This document shows, piece by piece, positions 18,986 through 31,656 of a stretch of DNA of 64,000 nt. The notes beneath the pieces were generated by a model. The model searched no databases. It saw nothing but the letters and a program-made list of their open reading frames with translations, and had not been told where the DNA came from. Origin of the DNA: Kocuria massiliensis (GTDB taxonomy: Bacteria; Actinomycetota; Actinomycetes; Actinomycetales; Micrococcaceae); NCBI RefSeq assembly GCF_900169715.1, contig NZ_LT835161.1:1169590-1233589 (forward strand), given 5' to 3'. The position numbers were made by a program, and so were the translations under genes. The stretch's first letter is position 1; every line of letters begins with the position of its first letter.

Positions 18986-19875
18986 GAGACCAGTGGCTCC
19001 AGCGCAGCGATCATCGTGGGGCCGATCCCGGGAACCGCGTCCAGCTCCGATAGATTGCGAAATGGGCCGTGCTGGGTTCGCCACTCGATGATGCGTTCGG
19101 CGAGCTTCGGTCCGACTTTAGGGAGTTTTTGGAGCTCTTCGACATCGGCGGTGTTGATGTTGATCTTGCCGTGGCTCGTGGAACTCGCGTCATGAGCTGA
19201 GACTTGACCGTCACGGGGAGATGGAAGATCATCGCCCGCACGCGGCACTCGAATTTGCTGACCACTAGTGACCTGTTCGGCCAAATTGATGTCCTCCAGC
19301 CGAGCACCCTCGATCGCTCCCCCAACGGCTTCGATCGCGTCATTCACTAAGGCGCCGGGTGGCAATCTGACCAGGCCCGGTCTCTTTACGGCTCCCACCA
19401 CGTGTACGGTGATCTCGCCAGTTGTGGCCTCCGAAATGGCCGTCGAGGATCCAGACGCTCCAGCGAACCTCGATTCGAAAGATTCCCAAGGCACGGTTGA
19501 CCCTGAGGTTTCCACGGCCAAGTTCGCGGTTTCCCCGTGGCGAGGAAGAAAAACATACGATCCCACCAGAGCGACGACGACCATGGCAACGAGGGCGATC
19601 GTCGCGCGGGGTCTAGGTGCAAGACCGAGCAGTCTTTTGGATGGATTCCGTGCATTGCGACTGGCCCGTAGGGTGCCGTTCTGCGATCGGTCCTTGGTCA
19701 GCGCATCAAGCGCATCCTCGTTCTCGCTGGGCAATCGCGTTCGCGACCGCTCCATGAGCGCATTCAACCGTTCGCGCCCAGGAGCCGTTCCGGTTCGCGG
19801 TCGCGAGGTTGCCCGACGGCGCACACTGTGAGAATCCGTCGCATGAGCTTCCGGGTCCGTGAGAAAATCGTCCAT
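18979..19875 (-). CDS. comEA: ComEA-like DNA-binding protein with SLBB and helix-hairpin-helix domains
   Basis: Membrane-anchored DNA receptor of the ComEA family. A basic cytoplasmic N-terminus (1-90), one membrane segment (about 91-110), an SLBB domain (GEITVHVVGAVKRPGLVRL onward, about 153-210) and two helix-hairpin-helix motifs at the end (INTADVEELQKLPKVGPKLA and LDAVPGIGPTMI). 298 residues. Upstream gene of comEA-comEC-holA, overlapping comEC by 7 bases. Confidence 0.9.
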   Translation of the reverse strand: MDDFLTDPEAHATDSHSVRRRATSRPRTGTAPGRERLNALMERSRTRLPSENEDALDALTKDRSQNGTLRASRNARNPSKRLLGLAPRPRATIALVAMVVVALVGSYVFLPRHGETANLAVETSGSTVPWESFESRFAGASGSSTAISEATTGEITVHVVGAVKRPGLVRLPPGALVNDAIEAVGGAIEGARLEDINLAEQVTSGQQIRVPRAGDDLPSPRDGQVSAHDASSTSHGKININTADVEELQKLPKVGPKLAERIIEWRTQHGPFRNLSELDAVPGIGPTMIAALEPLVSW

Positions 19876-19968
19876 ACGGAGAAGCTAGTCGGCTAGCGCA
19901 ATCGCTTTCCCGAGATGCGACCGCTCACGCCTCTTCCCTGTGGAACTACTAGCTTTTCATCCGGGGAC

Positions 19969-20916
19969 TCAGCTCGATGTGGACGAAAGCTCTGGCACCA
20001 GTCCTGCTGGTTCACACACGGCACTGACCGGGCCGAGACCGGCATGGATGGCCAATACGGGCGGTACCTCCGAGCGGACGACGATCGCTCTCGAGCCGAG
20101 TTCGAGGGTGACTAAATCCGCAAGGCGGTTAGCAAGAGCGCTTCCGTAAAAATCCTGAATGGCCACCACCACTCGACCGTCTTCACCTCGTGAAGCTTCG
20201 TCTTCCGCTAACGCCTGACGAGCATCCACCACCACCAATTCGCCCAAGCGCTTGACGGCGGCGGCCTCCTGACGTGGCCTTTCCACATATTTCAGCCGAC
20301 CCTTTTGGACGGTTGCGATCGGTTGAATCTGAAACATCTGGCCAACCATAGCAAGACTCTTCGGAATCCGACCGCTACGAGCCAGGGCATCCAGCGTGGG
20401 CACGTAGAAGAGCAACCGAGCACATCGGGCGGCTTCTCCGGCCGCGGCTTCAACCTCAGCCGGGCTGCCTCCGGAACGCGCGACGTCGAGAGCGGCCACA
20501 ACCGCCATTCCTTGTGCCATGGCCACGGTCCGGCTATCAATCACGGAAACGGAGGCTTTCGCCCCTCGGGCACTAGCCCTCGCGGCGTCGACGGTCCCCG
20601 AAAGTTCCGACGACAAGTGAATCGACACGATATGTTCGAATCCTTCGGAAGCCAAGGACTCATACGCCGCGGCGAAAGCCCCCGGCGAAGGCCGGGATGT
20701 TGTCATACGGCGACCCTCGGCGCTGGCGATCACCAACCGTTCCTTCAGACCAGGGTCATCTTCCTCCGTGAAGATTTGATCCCCCACCATCAAGGGAAGG
20801 GAAATTGAGACGAATCCGCCCCCGGAACGCAGTCTGGTCGACAACGCCGGGCCGAGACCGATCGCCGAATCCGTGACGATCGCGACCTTCTGCCGGGGGC
20901 GGGATTCCGTGCTCAC
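19969..20916 (-). CDS. DegV family fatty-acid-binding protein
   Basis: Protein of the DegV/FakB family, which binds a fatty acid and, in characterised members, presents it to the kinase FakA for phosphorylation. VAIVTDSAIGLGP at 11-23 is the diagnostic N-terminal motif, and TTSRPSPGAF, HLSSELSGT and SRTVAMAQGM are typical lipid-pocket segments. 315 residues. GTG start at 20916, 7 bases after the leuS stop, so it may share its transcript. No FakA homologue is in this window. Confidence 0.88.
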   Translation of the reverse strand: MSTESRPRQKVAIVTDSAIGLGPALSTRLRSGGGFVSISLPLMVGDQIFTEEDDPGLKERLVIASAEGRRMTTSRPSPGAFAAAYESLASEGFEHIVSIHLSSELSGTVDAARASARGAKASVSVIDSRTVAMAQGMAVVAALDVARSGGSPAEVEAAAGEAARCARLLFYVPTLDALARSGRIPKSLAMVGQMFQIQPIATVQKGRLKYVERPRQEAAAVKRLGELVVVDARQALAEDEASRGEDGRVVVAIQDFYGSALANRLADLVTLELGSRAIVVRSEVPPVLAIHAGLGPVSAVCEPAGLVPELSSTSS

Positions 20917-20923
20917 ACGAACC

Positions 20924-23428
<2,505 letters not shown>

Positions 23429-23602
23429 AGTGTTTCCTTTGCGCTGGTGGGGTTGTACGTCGTGATGAGCAGGAAGCACCCAGAAGAGGGCCTGCCATCG
23501 GGAATAGTCCACAGTCTAACCCTGATGACGCATGCTCGACGATCCGGCTTGTATCGTGAGAATCGGCCGGTTCCGAAGTAAAGGCGAACCCGTCGTCGAC
23601 CC

Positions 23603-24562
23603 ATGAGGAGTAGCGTGACTCGAACCACCCCATCGTCCGTCTTCGAGGATGTTCCTCAGAACTTCACGTTGCCTCAAGAGTCGAGCCTGGAATTCGACGG
23701 CAGCCGCGTTCGCTACTGGACGTACACAGCTCCTCGCTCGGAAGCTCTCGTAGACTCTCCACTCATTCTCATGGTTCATGGCTTCCGCGGAGATCATCAC
23801 GGCTTGGCGCTCATCGCACAGGAGCTGTCCACGGAATGGGACGTCGTCGTCCCCGACCTCCCTGGATTCGGAACATCGGAGCCTCTGGTTGACAGAACAC
23901 ATTCCTCCGAGACGTACGCGGATGTCATTGCCGCTCTCATCCAACAGCTCCGTCCGCGGCCCATCGTCCTGGTCGGGCATTCCTTCGGCTCGGTCGTAGC
24001 GGCGCGAACGGCAGCTCATTCACCGGACGGCGTCGAAGCACTCGCTCTGATCAACCCCATTTGTGAACCTGCGCTGGAATCCTCGGCAAGGATTCCGTCC
24101 CTGGCGGCCTCGGCCTTCTATCGGGCCTGCGCGGCCCTGCCGGCCGCCATCGGCGATCGGCTGATTCGCTCCTCTTGGGTCACCCGCATCTCGTCGGAAC
24201 TCATGATGAAAAATCGCGATCCTCGGCTGAGACGCTTCATCAACGGCCAGCACGACGCCTATTTCGGTTCCTTCGCTTCCCGCGACGTCGTCCTTCAGGC
24301 CTACGAGTCCTCCATTCGCGACACGGTGACCGACGCCGCCGCTCACGTCCAGGTGTCGACCGCGCTCATCGTGGCCGAACACGATGATTTGGGATCGGTC
24401 CCTGCGCAGGAGCGACTCGCCGCACTCTTCCCCCGCGCCGATCTGCACGTCATTCCCGAGGTGGGGCACCTCATCCATTACGAGACACCACGGCGGGCCG
24501 CCGTTCTCATCGCTACCTTCGTGGAAGCACACATTCCTTCAACGGTAGGAGGATCTTTGTGA
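23603..24562 (+). CDS. Alpha/beta hydrolase (esterase/peptidase-like, substrate unknown)
   Basis: 319-residue protein with the alpha/beta-hydrolase fold. Oxyanion motif LMVHGFRGD, nucleophile elbow GHSFGS, catalytic acid probably in AEHDDLG, and catalytic His in EVGHLIHYE. No signal peptide, so cytoplasmic. Its stop overlaps the start of the glycosyltransferase gene (GTGA), so the two are coupled. This suggests a shared pathway, perhaps glycolipid or envelope related, but the substrate is not known. Confidence 0.85.
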   Translation: MRSSVTRTTPSSVFEDVPQNFTLPQESSLEFDGSRVRYWTYTAPRSEALVDSPLILMVHGFRGDHHGLALIAQELSTEWDVVVPDLPGFGTSEPLVDRTHSSETYADVIAALIQQLRPRPIVLVGHSFGSVVAARTAAHSPDGVEALALINPICEPALESSARIPSLAASAFYRACAALPAAIGDRLIRSSWVTRISSELMMKNRDPRLRRFINGQHDAYFGSFASRDVVLQAYESSIRDTVTDAAAHVQVSTALIVAEHDDLGSVPAQERLAALFPRADLHVIPEVGHLIHYETPRRAAVLIATFVEAHIPSTVGGSL

Positions 24563-25698
24563 ACACCCTCGCCCGCCAACCCAACGAGTTGCGGCTCATG
24601 ATCGACGCACGCTACGTTCGGCCGGTCCACGACGGCATTAGCCGATATACCGCGAGCCTGCTCCATGCCCTTCACCGAGGAATTATTTCGGGAAATTATC
24701 CCCAGATTAAAGTCGTCATGGTTATTTCCGACGACGAACAGCTGGCCCAACTGCCTGACTTCCCTCATGTGAAGGGATTCTCCCCCACCGGCCCTTTTGA
24801 ACCTTTCAGCGCGTTGCTACTCAACCGGTATCGGCCGGACGTGTTGTTCTCCCCGATGCAAACAATTGGCTCCTGGGGCCGGCGTTTCGGTTTGATTCTG
24901 ACCTTGCACGACCTGATCTACTACGATCACCCGGATCCTCCGCGTTTCCTTCCGGCCGCGGTCCGTTGGGGTTGGCGACTATTCCATCGCACGTACCTGC
25001 CGCAGCGTTTGCTCCTTAATAGGGCAGATGACGTCGTCACCGTCAGCCAGACCACGGCCCATTTGATGGTCCAGCATCGCCTGACGCATCGACCACTACA
25101 CGTCATCTCGAATGCTCCTCCAGAAGGGTCTGGCGTCGATCTTCAGGAGGCGATGGCGAGGATTCCACATCGAAAGCGTTCCCTGGTGTATATGGGATCC
25201 GCCATGCCGTATAAGGGCGTGGATCTTCTGATCACGTCAATGGCCGAATTACCCGATTATGAATTACATCTGCTGTCCCGGTTCGATCCTCGTCGAAAAG
25301 AGGAATTGCTGCGCCTCATCCCCCAAAATGCCCAAGTGATCTTTCACGACGGCGTGACGGACAGCGAATATCAACACATGCTGGCGACCTGCACGGCATT
25401 AGTGACCGCCAGTTCCGCGGAAGGCTACGGGCTGCCCGTAGCGGAAGCGGCGGCCGAGGGGACCCCGAGGATACTCACGGATATTCCGATTTTCCGTGAA
25501 GTGGCTCCGGGAGCATTACATTGCGATTTTCAGAAGAAAGGCACCCTAGCCCAAGCCGTGCGTTCCCTCGAAGACCCTCAGGAACTGAAAAACCAGGTCG
25601 AAAATGCGATCCGTGATGCCGCGCGTGATAGTTGGGACCGCTCCGCTCGAGATCTCGTGCGACTCGCGACCTCAACGCGAGAGCGACGTCGAGGTTAA
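24559..25698 (+). CDS. GT4-type glycosyltransferase
   Basis: 379 residues, GT-B fold glycosyltransferase related to mannosyl/glucosyl transferases of family 4. The N-terminal part carries DARYVRPVHDGISRYTASLL (loop binding the acceptor), and the C-terminal EX7E-type donor motif appears as SSAEGYGLPVAEAAAEG. No membrane segment. Translated in coupling with the preceding hydrolase (4-base overlap). The sugar and acceptor are unknown. Convergent with priA, 26 bases apart. Confidence 0.85.
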   Translation: MNTLARQPNELRLMIDARYVRPVHDGISRYTASLLHALHRGIISGNYPQIKVVMVISDDEQLAQLPDFPHVKGFSPTGPFEPFSALLLNRYRPDVLFSPMQTIGSWGRRFGLILTLHDLIYYDHPDPPRFLPAAVRWGWRLFHRTYLPQRLLLNRADDVVTVSQTTAHLMVQHRLTHRPLHVISNAPPEGSGVDLQEAMARIPHRKRSLVYMGSAMPYKGVDLLITSMAELPDYELHLLSRFDPRRKEELLRLIPQNAQVIFHDGVTDSEYQHMLATCTALVTASSAEGYGLPVAEAAAEGTPRILTDIPIFREVAPGALHCDFQKKGTLAQAVRSLEDPQELKNQVENAIRDAARDSWDRSARDLVRLATSTRERRRG

Positions 25699-25724
25699 GG
25701 CGAATCCGGCGGACAGGATCGTGG

Positions 25725-27932
25725 CTACAACACATCCAGGGCATCGCATCGAATCTGCACCGACTGGTATTTTTTCGAGGCTGAAAAGGAGGCGCGCGTA
25801 CTTCGGAGCCGCTCGGTGACTTGGGGTGCCAAGCCGTACGACATGAAGATGATGGCTCGATAATCGTCATCAGTCTCGTCGTCGGTCAGCGGTACAGGGT
25901 CTATCACGCGCAACCCCGAGGCAGGTTCCAAATCGTCAAGGTGAAGAACACGCACAAACTCCTCAACGGATACTCGGGGTCCGGTAATGGCAACGGTCCG
26001 AACCGCAGGCGGCAACAAGAGCTCATGCCTTTCAGCCAGCTCTCGCGAAGCAAATCCCGACGGGTCCCACCGAATCAGTGCCCCTAAGGCTGCGGAATCC
26101 TCCGCGGTGCAGACGACCTGCCCGCCCTGATCTCGGGATGCCACGAGGGCGCTGGCGTTCATCCATCGTCTGAGCACGGATTCGGCATTGCGAAGCGAGT
26201 CTCTCGACAACATGAGATCGCCATCCAACAACAGCGCTGCCGTGTATCCTCCAGGCACCGTGGGTTCCGCACCCGGAGTCGCCACCACGAGCGCTGGCGA
26301 ATCGCCTATGGAGGCCTTGATGTTCTCTCCGCTGGACGAAACCACCGGGACTTGAGGGAACGCGCGTCCGAGCTCCTCCGCGGTCCGCAGTGCGCCGACG
26401 CTCGTGAGCCGCCATGAATCATGTCCGCAGTGGGTACACTGCCAATGTGCGACCCCGCGGTGGCACCATCGGCACACGGCATGGGAGCGGGAGTCTTTCT
26501 CGAGGCTGAGCGGTCCGTAGCAGTGCTGACACCGGGCGGACTCTCGACATCGGGAGCAAGCCAAGGACGGCGCATAGCCGGTTCGAGCAACCTGAATCAA
26601 GACAGGGCCGCGGTTCAGTCCCTCGCGGGCCACCTGGTAGGCCAAATGCGGAATGCGGGCCCTGGCGGCGAGCGGGTCCCGTTCCCGCGTGTAGGAGTCA
26701 GAGGTGGCCCTGATGAGCGGAGAATTCTTCCGGAGATCCTCTCGCGCCGGGGCCATCGACCGGGCCCAGCCGGTCTGGACGAGACGCTGACATTCCGGGC
26801 TGACGGCATAGCCTAAAAACACTGAGGAGCATTTTTCGAGCTGCGCCCGGAGGAGCAAGACATCGCGTGCGTGACAATACGGTGCTTGTCGCTCGGTGAG
26901 GTTTTCGTCGCCGTCGTCGTAGCAGACCACGACTCCGAGTTCGGGCACGGGGGCGAACGCTGCCGAACGAGTACCAATCACCACCCAGGCTTCACCCGAC
27001 AGGACCCGCAGAAACGATGAGTACCGTGCCGAGAGACCGTCCTCGTGGTGAAGCCGTGCGATCCGTTGCCCGTCGACCAGCCGGTTAACGGCCGATTCCA
27101 GCTGATCCAGGCTGCGCCGGTCGGGAACAATGACTAACGCTCGGCGTCCTGAGGACAACGTTTCCGCGCACGCACGGGCCGCGAGCTGAGCCCAACCGGA
27201 TTCGGCGGACGGTGCAACCGACATCACACCGCGAACCGGTGGCCCCGACGACGTCGCCAAGCTATCGAGAAAGCTCTCGCCGCCACGGTACAAGGCCCAG
27301 CCGGAAACGTCGTCATCTGGCTCAGGTTTCAGCCATGTAGGGGAATGGGTTTCTACCGCACTACCCAAGCCATCGCCCCAAGACCCTTTCGCGGGACTTT
27401 TCTCGGGCTCCGCACCGGAGGATTGCGCTTTTCCCTCGGACGCCCCCTGTGAACGTGATTGTTGTCCGAGCCCCAGAACCTCACGCTCAAATTGTCGTTC
27501 GGCCCGGGCAGCTCGGGGCGGCACCGCCAAACGTACGACGTCGGACACCAAACCAGCACTCCGCGCGGCAACCGACCGGCAGAGCTCCCAGATCTCGGGT
27601 CGAAGGGCCCGCACCGGCGAGACCACATCACGCAAGGCCTGGAGACTCACCGAGGCATCACTGGTAGCCACTCGTTCAATGAGCCAAGCCACCGTTTCCC
27701 GACCGTGAAAGGAAACGCGAACGCGAACCCCAGGCTGGGCGTCGTGATCAAGATGAGCCGGAACGGAATAGTCAAAGAGTCGGTCCAGGTGCGGAACCCG
27801 CGTATCGATCGCGACCCTGGCCACGGGTAACTCTGCGGCAAGCTCCACGGCGCCGGGTTCCCTACCAGGATCCGAAGACGCGACGTCCAACCCTTCCAAG
27901 CCCGGAAGGATCCCCTCCGGCTCATCGATCAT
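25725..27932 (-). CDS. priA: Primosomal protein PriA-like, ATPase motifs lost
   Basis: PriA-related replication-restart protein. The N-terminal DNA-binding domain ([37 protein letters not shown]) and the zinc module ([13 protein letters not shown] ... [17 protein letters not shown]) are kept. The Walker A position reads [13 protein letters not shown], not GxTGSGKT, and the DEEH box region reads [13 protein letters not shown]. So helicase activity should be absent, as known for actinobacterial PriA proteins annotated as probable primosomal protein N'. Start ATG 27932 (MIDEPEGIL) overlaps the metK stop by 4 bases; the frame reaches 27980. 735 residues. Confidence 0.88.
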   Translation of the reverse strand: MIDEPEGILPGLEGLDVASSDPGREPGAVELAAELPVARVAIDTRVPHLDRLFDYSVPAHLDHDAQPGVRVRVSFHGRETVAWLIERVATSDASVSLQALRDVVSPVRALRPEIWELCRSVAARSAGLVSDVVRLAVPPRAARAERQFEREVLGLGQQSRSQGASEGKAQSSGAEPEKSPAKGSWGDGLGSAVETHSPTWLKPEPDDDVSGWALYRGGESFLDSLATSSGPPVRGVMSVAPSAESGWAQLAARACAETLSSGRRALVIVPDRRSLDQLESAVNRLVDGQRIARLHHEDGLSARYSSFLRVLSGEAWVVIGTRSAAFAPVPELGVVVCYDDGDENLTERQAPYCHARDVLLLRAQLEKCSSVFLGYAVSPECQRLVQTGWARSMAPAREDLRKNSPLIRATSDSYTRERDPLAARARIPHLAYQVAREGLNRGPVLIQVARTGYAPSLACSRCRESARCQHCYGPLSLEKDSRSHAVCRWCHRGVAHWQCTHCGHDSWRLTSVGALRTAEELGRAFPQVPVVSSSGENIKASIGDSPALVVATPGAEPTVPGGYTAALLLDGDLMLSRDSLRNAESVLRRWMNASALVASRDQGGQVVCTAEDSAALGALIRWDPSGFASRELAERHELLLPPAVRTVAITGPRVSVEEFVRVLHLDDLEPASGLRVIDPVPLTDDETDDDYRAIIFMSYGLAPQVTERLRSTRASFSASKKYQSVQIRCDALDVL

Positions 27933-29137
27933 GGGGTAACGGCTGCCCGCAAAGCGTCCACTCGGTTCGTCCGCTCCCACGTGAATTCGGGTTCAGAGCG
28001 GCCGAAGTGACCGTGAGCGGCCGTCTTCGCATAGATGGGACGCCGCAAATCAAGGTCGTTGATGATGGCCAAAGGCCTGAGGTCGAAGACGTCGCCAATG
28101 GCCTTTTCGATGCGAATCGGGTCCACGTGGTTCGTTCCGAAGGTCTCAACGTAAAGTCCGACCGGACGCGCCCGCCCGATGGCGTAAGCAACCTGCACCT
28201 CGGCGCGATCGGCCAATCCCGCGGCTACGACGTTTTTGGCGATCCACCGCATGGCGTAGGCCGCCGAACGATCCACCTTCGAGGGGTCTTTACCCGAGAA
28301 GGCGCCACCGCCATGACGTGACATTCCACCATACGTGTCCACGATGATTTTCCGTCCGGTCAGCCCGGCATCGCCGACCGGACCGCCCTGAACAAATTGC
28401 CCGGCCGGGTTAATGATGTATTTGGCCCCATCGATATCCAGGTCGAGATCCGCTAGCACCGGATCGATGACGAAACGTCGAACCTCTTCTTCAAGGGTTC
28501 GGAGATCGTACTTCTCGTCGTGCTGACTAGAGAGGACTACTGTGTCGACGGAAACCGGGGTGTTGCCGTCATACCCCAACGTGACCTGAGTTTTCCCGTC
28601 CGGACGAAGATCAGGAAGGACTCCATCTTTCCGAACTTTGGTTAGCCGCTCAGAAAGCCGATGCGCGATCCAGATCGGAGCGGGCATCAACGCTTCGGTT
28701 TCGTTGCTCGCATAGCCGAACATGATGCCCTGGTCCCCCGCGCCTTGGCGGTCAAGATCATCGCTGGCCGTGCCGTCACGGGTTTCCAGTGAGGTGTACA
28801 CGCCCGCGTTAATGTCAGGTGACTGCTCACCGATCGACACCGAAACACCGCAGAATTCACCATCGAATCCGCGGGTTGAGGAGTTGTAGCCGATGTCCAA
28901 GATCGTGTCACGCACAATCTTGGGTATTTCGACGTAGCCGCGAGTCGTGACCTCACCGGCCACCATGACCTGACCCGTGGTAACCATCGTCTCCACGGCG
29001 ACATTCGACATGGGGTCTTCCGTCAAGAGGGCGTCGAGGATCGAGTCGGAGATCTGGTCGCAGATCTTATCCGGATGTCCTTCGGTCACTGATTCGGACG
29101 TGAAGAGGCGAAGATGCTGATTATCTTTGGAAGTCAC
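27929..29137 (-). CDS. metK: S-adenosylmethionine synthetase
   Basis: Makes S-adenosylmethionine from methionine and ATP. 402 residues with the signatures [24 protein letters not shown] and [16 protein letters not shown]. Full length. It lies 37 bases downstream of coaBC, too close for a SAM riboswitch, and its stop overlaps priA. Probably part of the gmk-rpoZ-coaBC-metK-priA run. Confidence 0.97.
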   Translation of the reverse strand: MTSKDNQHLRLFTSESVTEGHPDKICDQISDSILDALLTEDPMSNVAVETMVTTGQVMVAGEVTTRGYVEIPKIVRDTILDIGYNSSTRGFDGEFCGVSVSIGEQSPDINAGVYTSLETRDGTASDDLDRQGAGDQGIMFGYASNETEALMPAPIWIAHRLSERLTKVRKDGVLPDLRPDGKTQVTLGYDGNTPVSVDTVVLSSQHDEKYDLRTLEEEVRRFVIDPVLADLDLDIDGAKYIINPAGQFVQGGPVGDAGLTGRKIIVDTYGGMSRHGGGAFSGKDPSKVDRSAAYAMRWIAKNVVAAGLADRAEVQVAYAIGRARPVGLYVETFGTNHVDPIRIEKAIGDVFDLRPLAIINDLDLRRPIYAKTAAHGHFGRSEPEFTWERTNRVDALRAAVTP

Positions 29138-29174
29138 TCGATCACTCTACCCGTTTGCTTCAAAACCTCGGGCC

Positions 29175-30425
29175 CTATGAGCCAATATTGAGGTGTGACG
29201 CCACCCGCGTCATGAGACGTCTCGCAAGCACGGCTTTGGGGCCGGAAACAGATTCGGATGCAATTCCATCGTTGGTTGCGACGAGGATCGTGGCCGCGGT
29301 TTCGTCGCGCCCAAACACCAGTTCCGAACCGACTTCGTTGACCACAAGCATGTCCGATCCTTTCGACCGGAATTTCGCCTCCCCCAATTCTGCGACCGAG
29401 TGCTCGGGCGACCCCGTTTCAGCGGCAAAACCCACCAAAAAGGCGGAATGCTCCCCTCGACGCCGTGAATCCACCAGGCCCTTGAGGATGTCTGGGTTCC
29501 GCACCAATTCGATGCTCGGAGCATCGTCGGCGTCCGGATCCTTTTTGATCTTTGTTGTGGCCATGGATTTCGGACGGAAATCCGCTACTGCGGCTGTCAT
29601 GACGACGGCGTCGGCGGAGTCCTCCCCCAGGACCGACGCGTGGACCGAAGACTCGAGCTCCAGGGCTGAAGAAACCCGGTGAACTCGAAGTCGTTCCGTC
29701 GGTTCAGGCGCCTCAACCTCAAGGTGGGCCACAATCAGGTCTACCGAGGCACCGAGATCTGCCGCAGCCTGGGCTATCGCGATGCCTTGCCGACCAGAGG
29801 ATCGGTTACCGAGATAACGTACGGGGTCCAGCGCTTCGCGGGTTCCTCCGGCCGTGACGACGATCCGCCGCCCCGTCAGGTCCGGATTCTCGGTTCCTTG
29901 GCTAGTCAATACGGCAAGGGCCTGTCGATGAATTTCGGCTGGCTCCGGAAGTCGGCCAGCACCTGAATCCCGACCGGTCAGTCGCCCGACGGCGGGTTCA
30001 ATCACGGTGAATCCGTCCCGACGCAATTGGGCCACATTGCGGCGCGTCGCCGGGTTGTTCCACATCTGAGTGTGCATGGCCGGGGCAAAAACGATCGGAC
30101 ACGTCGCGGTCAGGATCGTAGCAGTCAGGAGATCGTCGGCTCGCCCGGTGACGACCTTGGACATGAGGTCCGCGGTAGCCGGGGCAACGACGATGAGTTC
30201 GGCCATTTCTGCTTGTCGGACATGGTTTACCGAGTCGACATCTTCGAAGACTGAGGTACGAACGGGGTTGCCGGAGAGGGCTTCCCAGGTGGCAGCTCCA
30301 ACGAAATTCAACGACGACCGAGTGGGCATGGCCACGACGTCATGCCCTTGTTCACTGAATAAACGCAGAAGCATCGCGGCCTTGTACGCCGCGATGCCTC
30401 CACCGATTCCGAGTATTATTCGCAC
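29175..30425 (-). CDS. coaBC: Bifunctional phosphopantothenoylcysteine decarboxylase / phosphopantothenate-cysteine ligase
   Basis: Coenzyme A synthesis. N-terminal flavoprotein CoaC: LGIGGGIAAYK at the start, active-site His in SVNHVRQAE, and substrate clamp PAMHTQMWNNP (family consensus PAMN). C-terminal CoaB: VVTAGGTREALDPVRYLGN, NRSSGRQG and the Lys cluster TTKIKKDPD. 416 residues. GTG start at 30425; an in-frame stop lies just upstream, so this start is secure. The start codon lies in a 9-bp hairpin and the nearest good ribosome binding site is upstream of that hairpin (separate entry). Confidence 0.96.
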   Translation of the reverse strand: MRIILGIGGGIAAYKAAMLLRLFSEQGHDVVAMPTRSSLNFVGAATWEALSGNPVRTSVFEDVDSVNHVRQAEMAELIVVAPATADLMSKVVTGRADDLLTATILTATCPIVFAPAMHTQMWNNPATRRNVAQLRRDGFTVIEPAVGRLTGRDSGAGRLPEPAEIHRQALAVLTSQGTENPDLTGRRIVVTAGGTREALDPVRYLGNRSSGRQGIAIAQAAADLGASVDLIVAHLEVEAPEPTERLRVHRVSSALELESSVHASVLGEDSADAVVMTAAVADFRPKSMATTKIKKDPDADDAPSIELVRNPDILKGLVDSRRRGEHSAFLVGFAAETGSPEHSVAELGEAKFRSKGSDMLVVNEVGSELVFGRDETAATILVATNDGIASESVSGPKAVLARRLMTRVASHLNIGS

Positions 30426-30445
30426 CCGTTTAGTCTAACGGGTGC
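30422..30445 (-). promoter_or_regulatory. Hairpin enclosing the coaBC start codon
   Basis: On the minus strand GCACCCGTT (30445-30437) pairs perfectly with AACGGGTGC (30430-30422), loop of 6 bases. The right arm contains the GTG start (30425-30423). An AGGAG sequence lies further upstream, in the unpaired part. The stem might block translation, bring a distant ribosome binding site closer, or act as a weak terminator after rpoZ. Confidence 0.45.
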
Positions 30446-30475
30446 CGTCCGGGCACTCCTACCCGGTTTCGGAGG

Positions 30476-30874
30476 TTACTCGGACTGATCCGAGTTCTCT
30501 TCGCTGAACTGCACGAAGGCGTCCGCAGATTCGGACTCCTGTGCGAACATCTCAGAGTTAAAGAAGTCAGCCACGGGCTGGTCGTCGGAGATGACTTGAC
30601 CGTTCTCGTTGAAGCGGCCTCCCTCGACGTGCTTCACCTCGATGACATCGTTTTCAATCTCGCGCATCGCGATGGAGAGAGACTTCTCGTTCAAGGACGT
30701 GTCGACCAACGGACCCACGTGCTCGAAGAGGCCTTCCTGCAACTGCGAGTAGTAGGCATTGATCTGACGAGCACGGCGAGCACCGAAGATCACCAGACCG
30801 TATTTAGAATCGGTCTTCTCGAGGAGTGAATCCACCGAGGGATCGATGATGCCTTCATGTTCGGAAAGTGCCAA
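30476..30874 (-). CDS. rpoZ: RNA polymerase omega subunit, with acidic C-terminal extension
   Basis: Small RNA polymerase subunit that helps assemble beta-prime. The core [19 protein letters not shown] with [13 protein letters not shown] marks the family. Actinobacterial omega proteins are near 80-110 residues; here 132, with an extra Asp/Glu/Ser-rich tail of about 35 residues. Start is TTG at 30874, with GGGAGAAA at a good spacing. Between gmk and coaBC, as in other actinobacteria. Confidence 0.94.
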   Translation of the reverse strand: MALSEHEGIIDPSVDSLLEKTDSKYGLVIFGARRARQINAYYSQLQEGLFEHVGPLVDTSLNEKSLSIAMREIENDVIEVKHVEGGRFNENGQVISDDQPVADFFNSEMFAQESESADAFVQFSEENSDQSE

Positions 30875-31067
30875 GAATTTCTCCCGTGACGTTGATGGGT
30901 ATGTACCGGGCCGATCGCCCGATAATCATCCGACGGCCACCTGTGGGGCCTCGGGCAAAACTAAAAGTCCATGATACAACCGTATGCCTAGGATTGCACC
31001 CTGGTCGGCCCCAGCGTGGTTTCGACCGGCCGTCGGACCACGATTCACCGTACCCGGATTGGTCGCG

Positions 31068-31652
31068 TCAGCTCCGCTGTGTCGCAGATTCAATTCCCAT
31101 GATCTTCACGACCTCGGCCGCCGCTTTTTCCACAGTGTCGTTGACGATCGTCTCGTCAAACTCGGGCTCGGCAGCTAATTCTTCCTTGGCCGTCTCCAAT
31201 CGAACACGCTGTTCGGTGTCCGTTTCCGTGCCGCGCGTCCGCAAACGACGAACCAACTCATCCCAGCTCGGCGGCGCGAGAAAGATCATATTTGCTTCGG
31301 GCATCGCATTGCGTACCTGCCGAGCGCCTTGAATATCGATTTCCAGGAGCACGTGGCGTCCTGCGTCCAATGCCTCCGTCACCATGCGACGCATCGTTCC
31401 GTACCGATGGTTATTGTGAACCTTGGCCCATTCGAGCATCTGACGGTTGTCAACCATCGAATCGAATTCTTCGTCAGAGACGAAGTAATAATGCACCCCG
31501 TCTTGTTCGCCAGGACGGGGTCCACGCGTCGTCGCAGAAATGGACAACCACACCTCGGGGTAGTGATCGCGGATGTAAGCAGAGACCGTCCCCTTTCCGA
31601 CGGCTGTCGGTCCGGCCAAAACGGTCAACTTAGGGGACTGGGTCTCTGACAT
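31068..31652 (-). CDS. gmk: Guanylate kinase
   Basis: Phosphorylates GMP to GDP. P-loop GPTAVGKGT at about 14-22 (family GPSGVGKGT), GMP-binding region SISATTRGPRPGEQDGVHY, and LEIDIQGARQV. 194 residues. Starts 4 bases after mihF and is separated from rpoZ by 193 bases. In this order mihF-gmk-rpoZ is a standard actinobacterial unit. Confidence 0.96.
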   Translation of the reverse strand: MSETQSPKLTVLAGPTAVGKGTVSAYIRDHYPEVWLSISATTRGPRPGEQDGVHYYFVSDEEFDSMVDNRQMLEWAKVHNNHRYGTMRRMVTEALDAGRHVLLEIDIQGARQVRNAMPEANMIFLAPPSWDELVRRLRTRGTETDTEQRVRLETAKEELAAEPEFDETIVNDTVEKAAAEVVKIMGIESATQRS

Positions 31653-31656
31653 TGGA

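Noticed and set aside
23429-23602. T-box leader ahead of leuS (also considered for alaS, hisS and aspS)
   Set aside because: No T-box consensus or specifier stem was found in any of these gaps.
29138-29174. SAM riboswitch ahead of metK
   Set aside because: Only 37 bases separate metK from coaBC, too short for any SAM riboswitch class, and no conserved core is visible.
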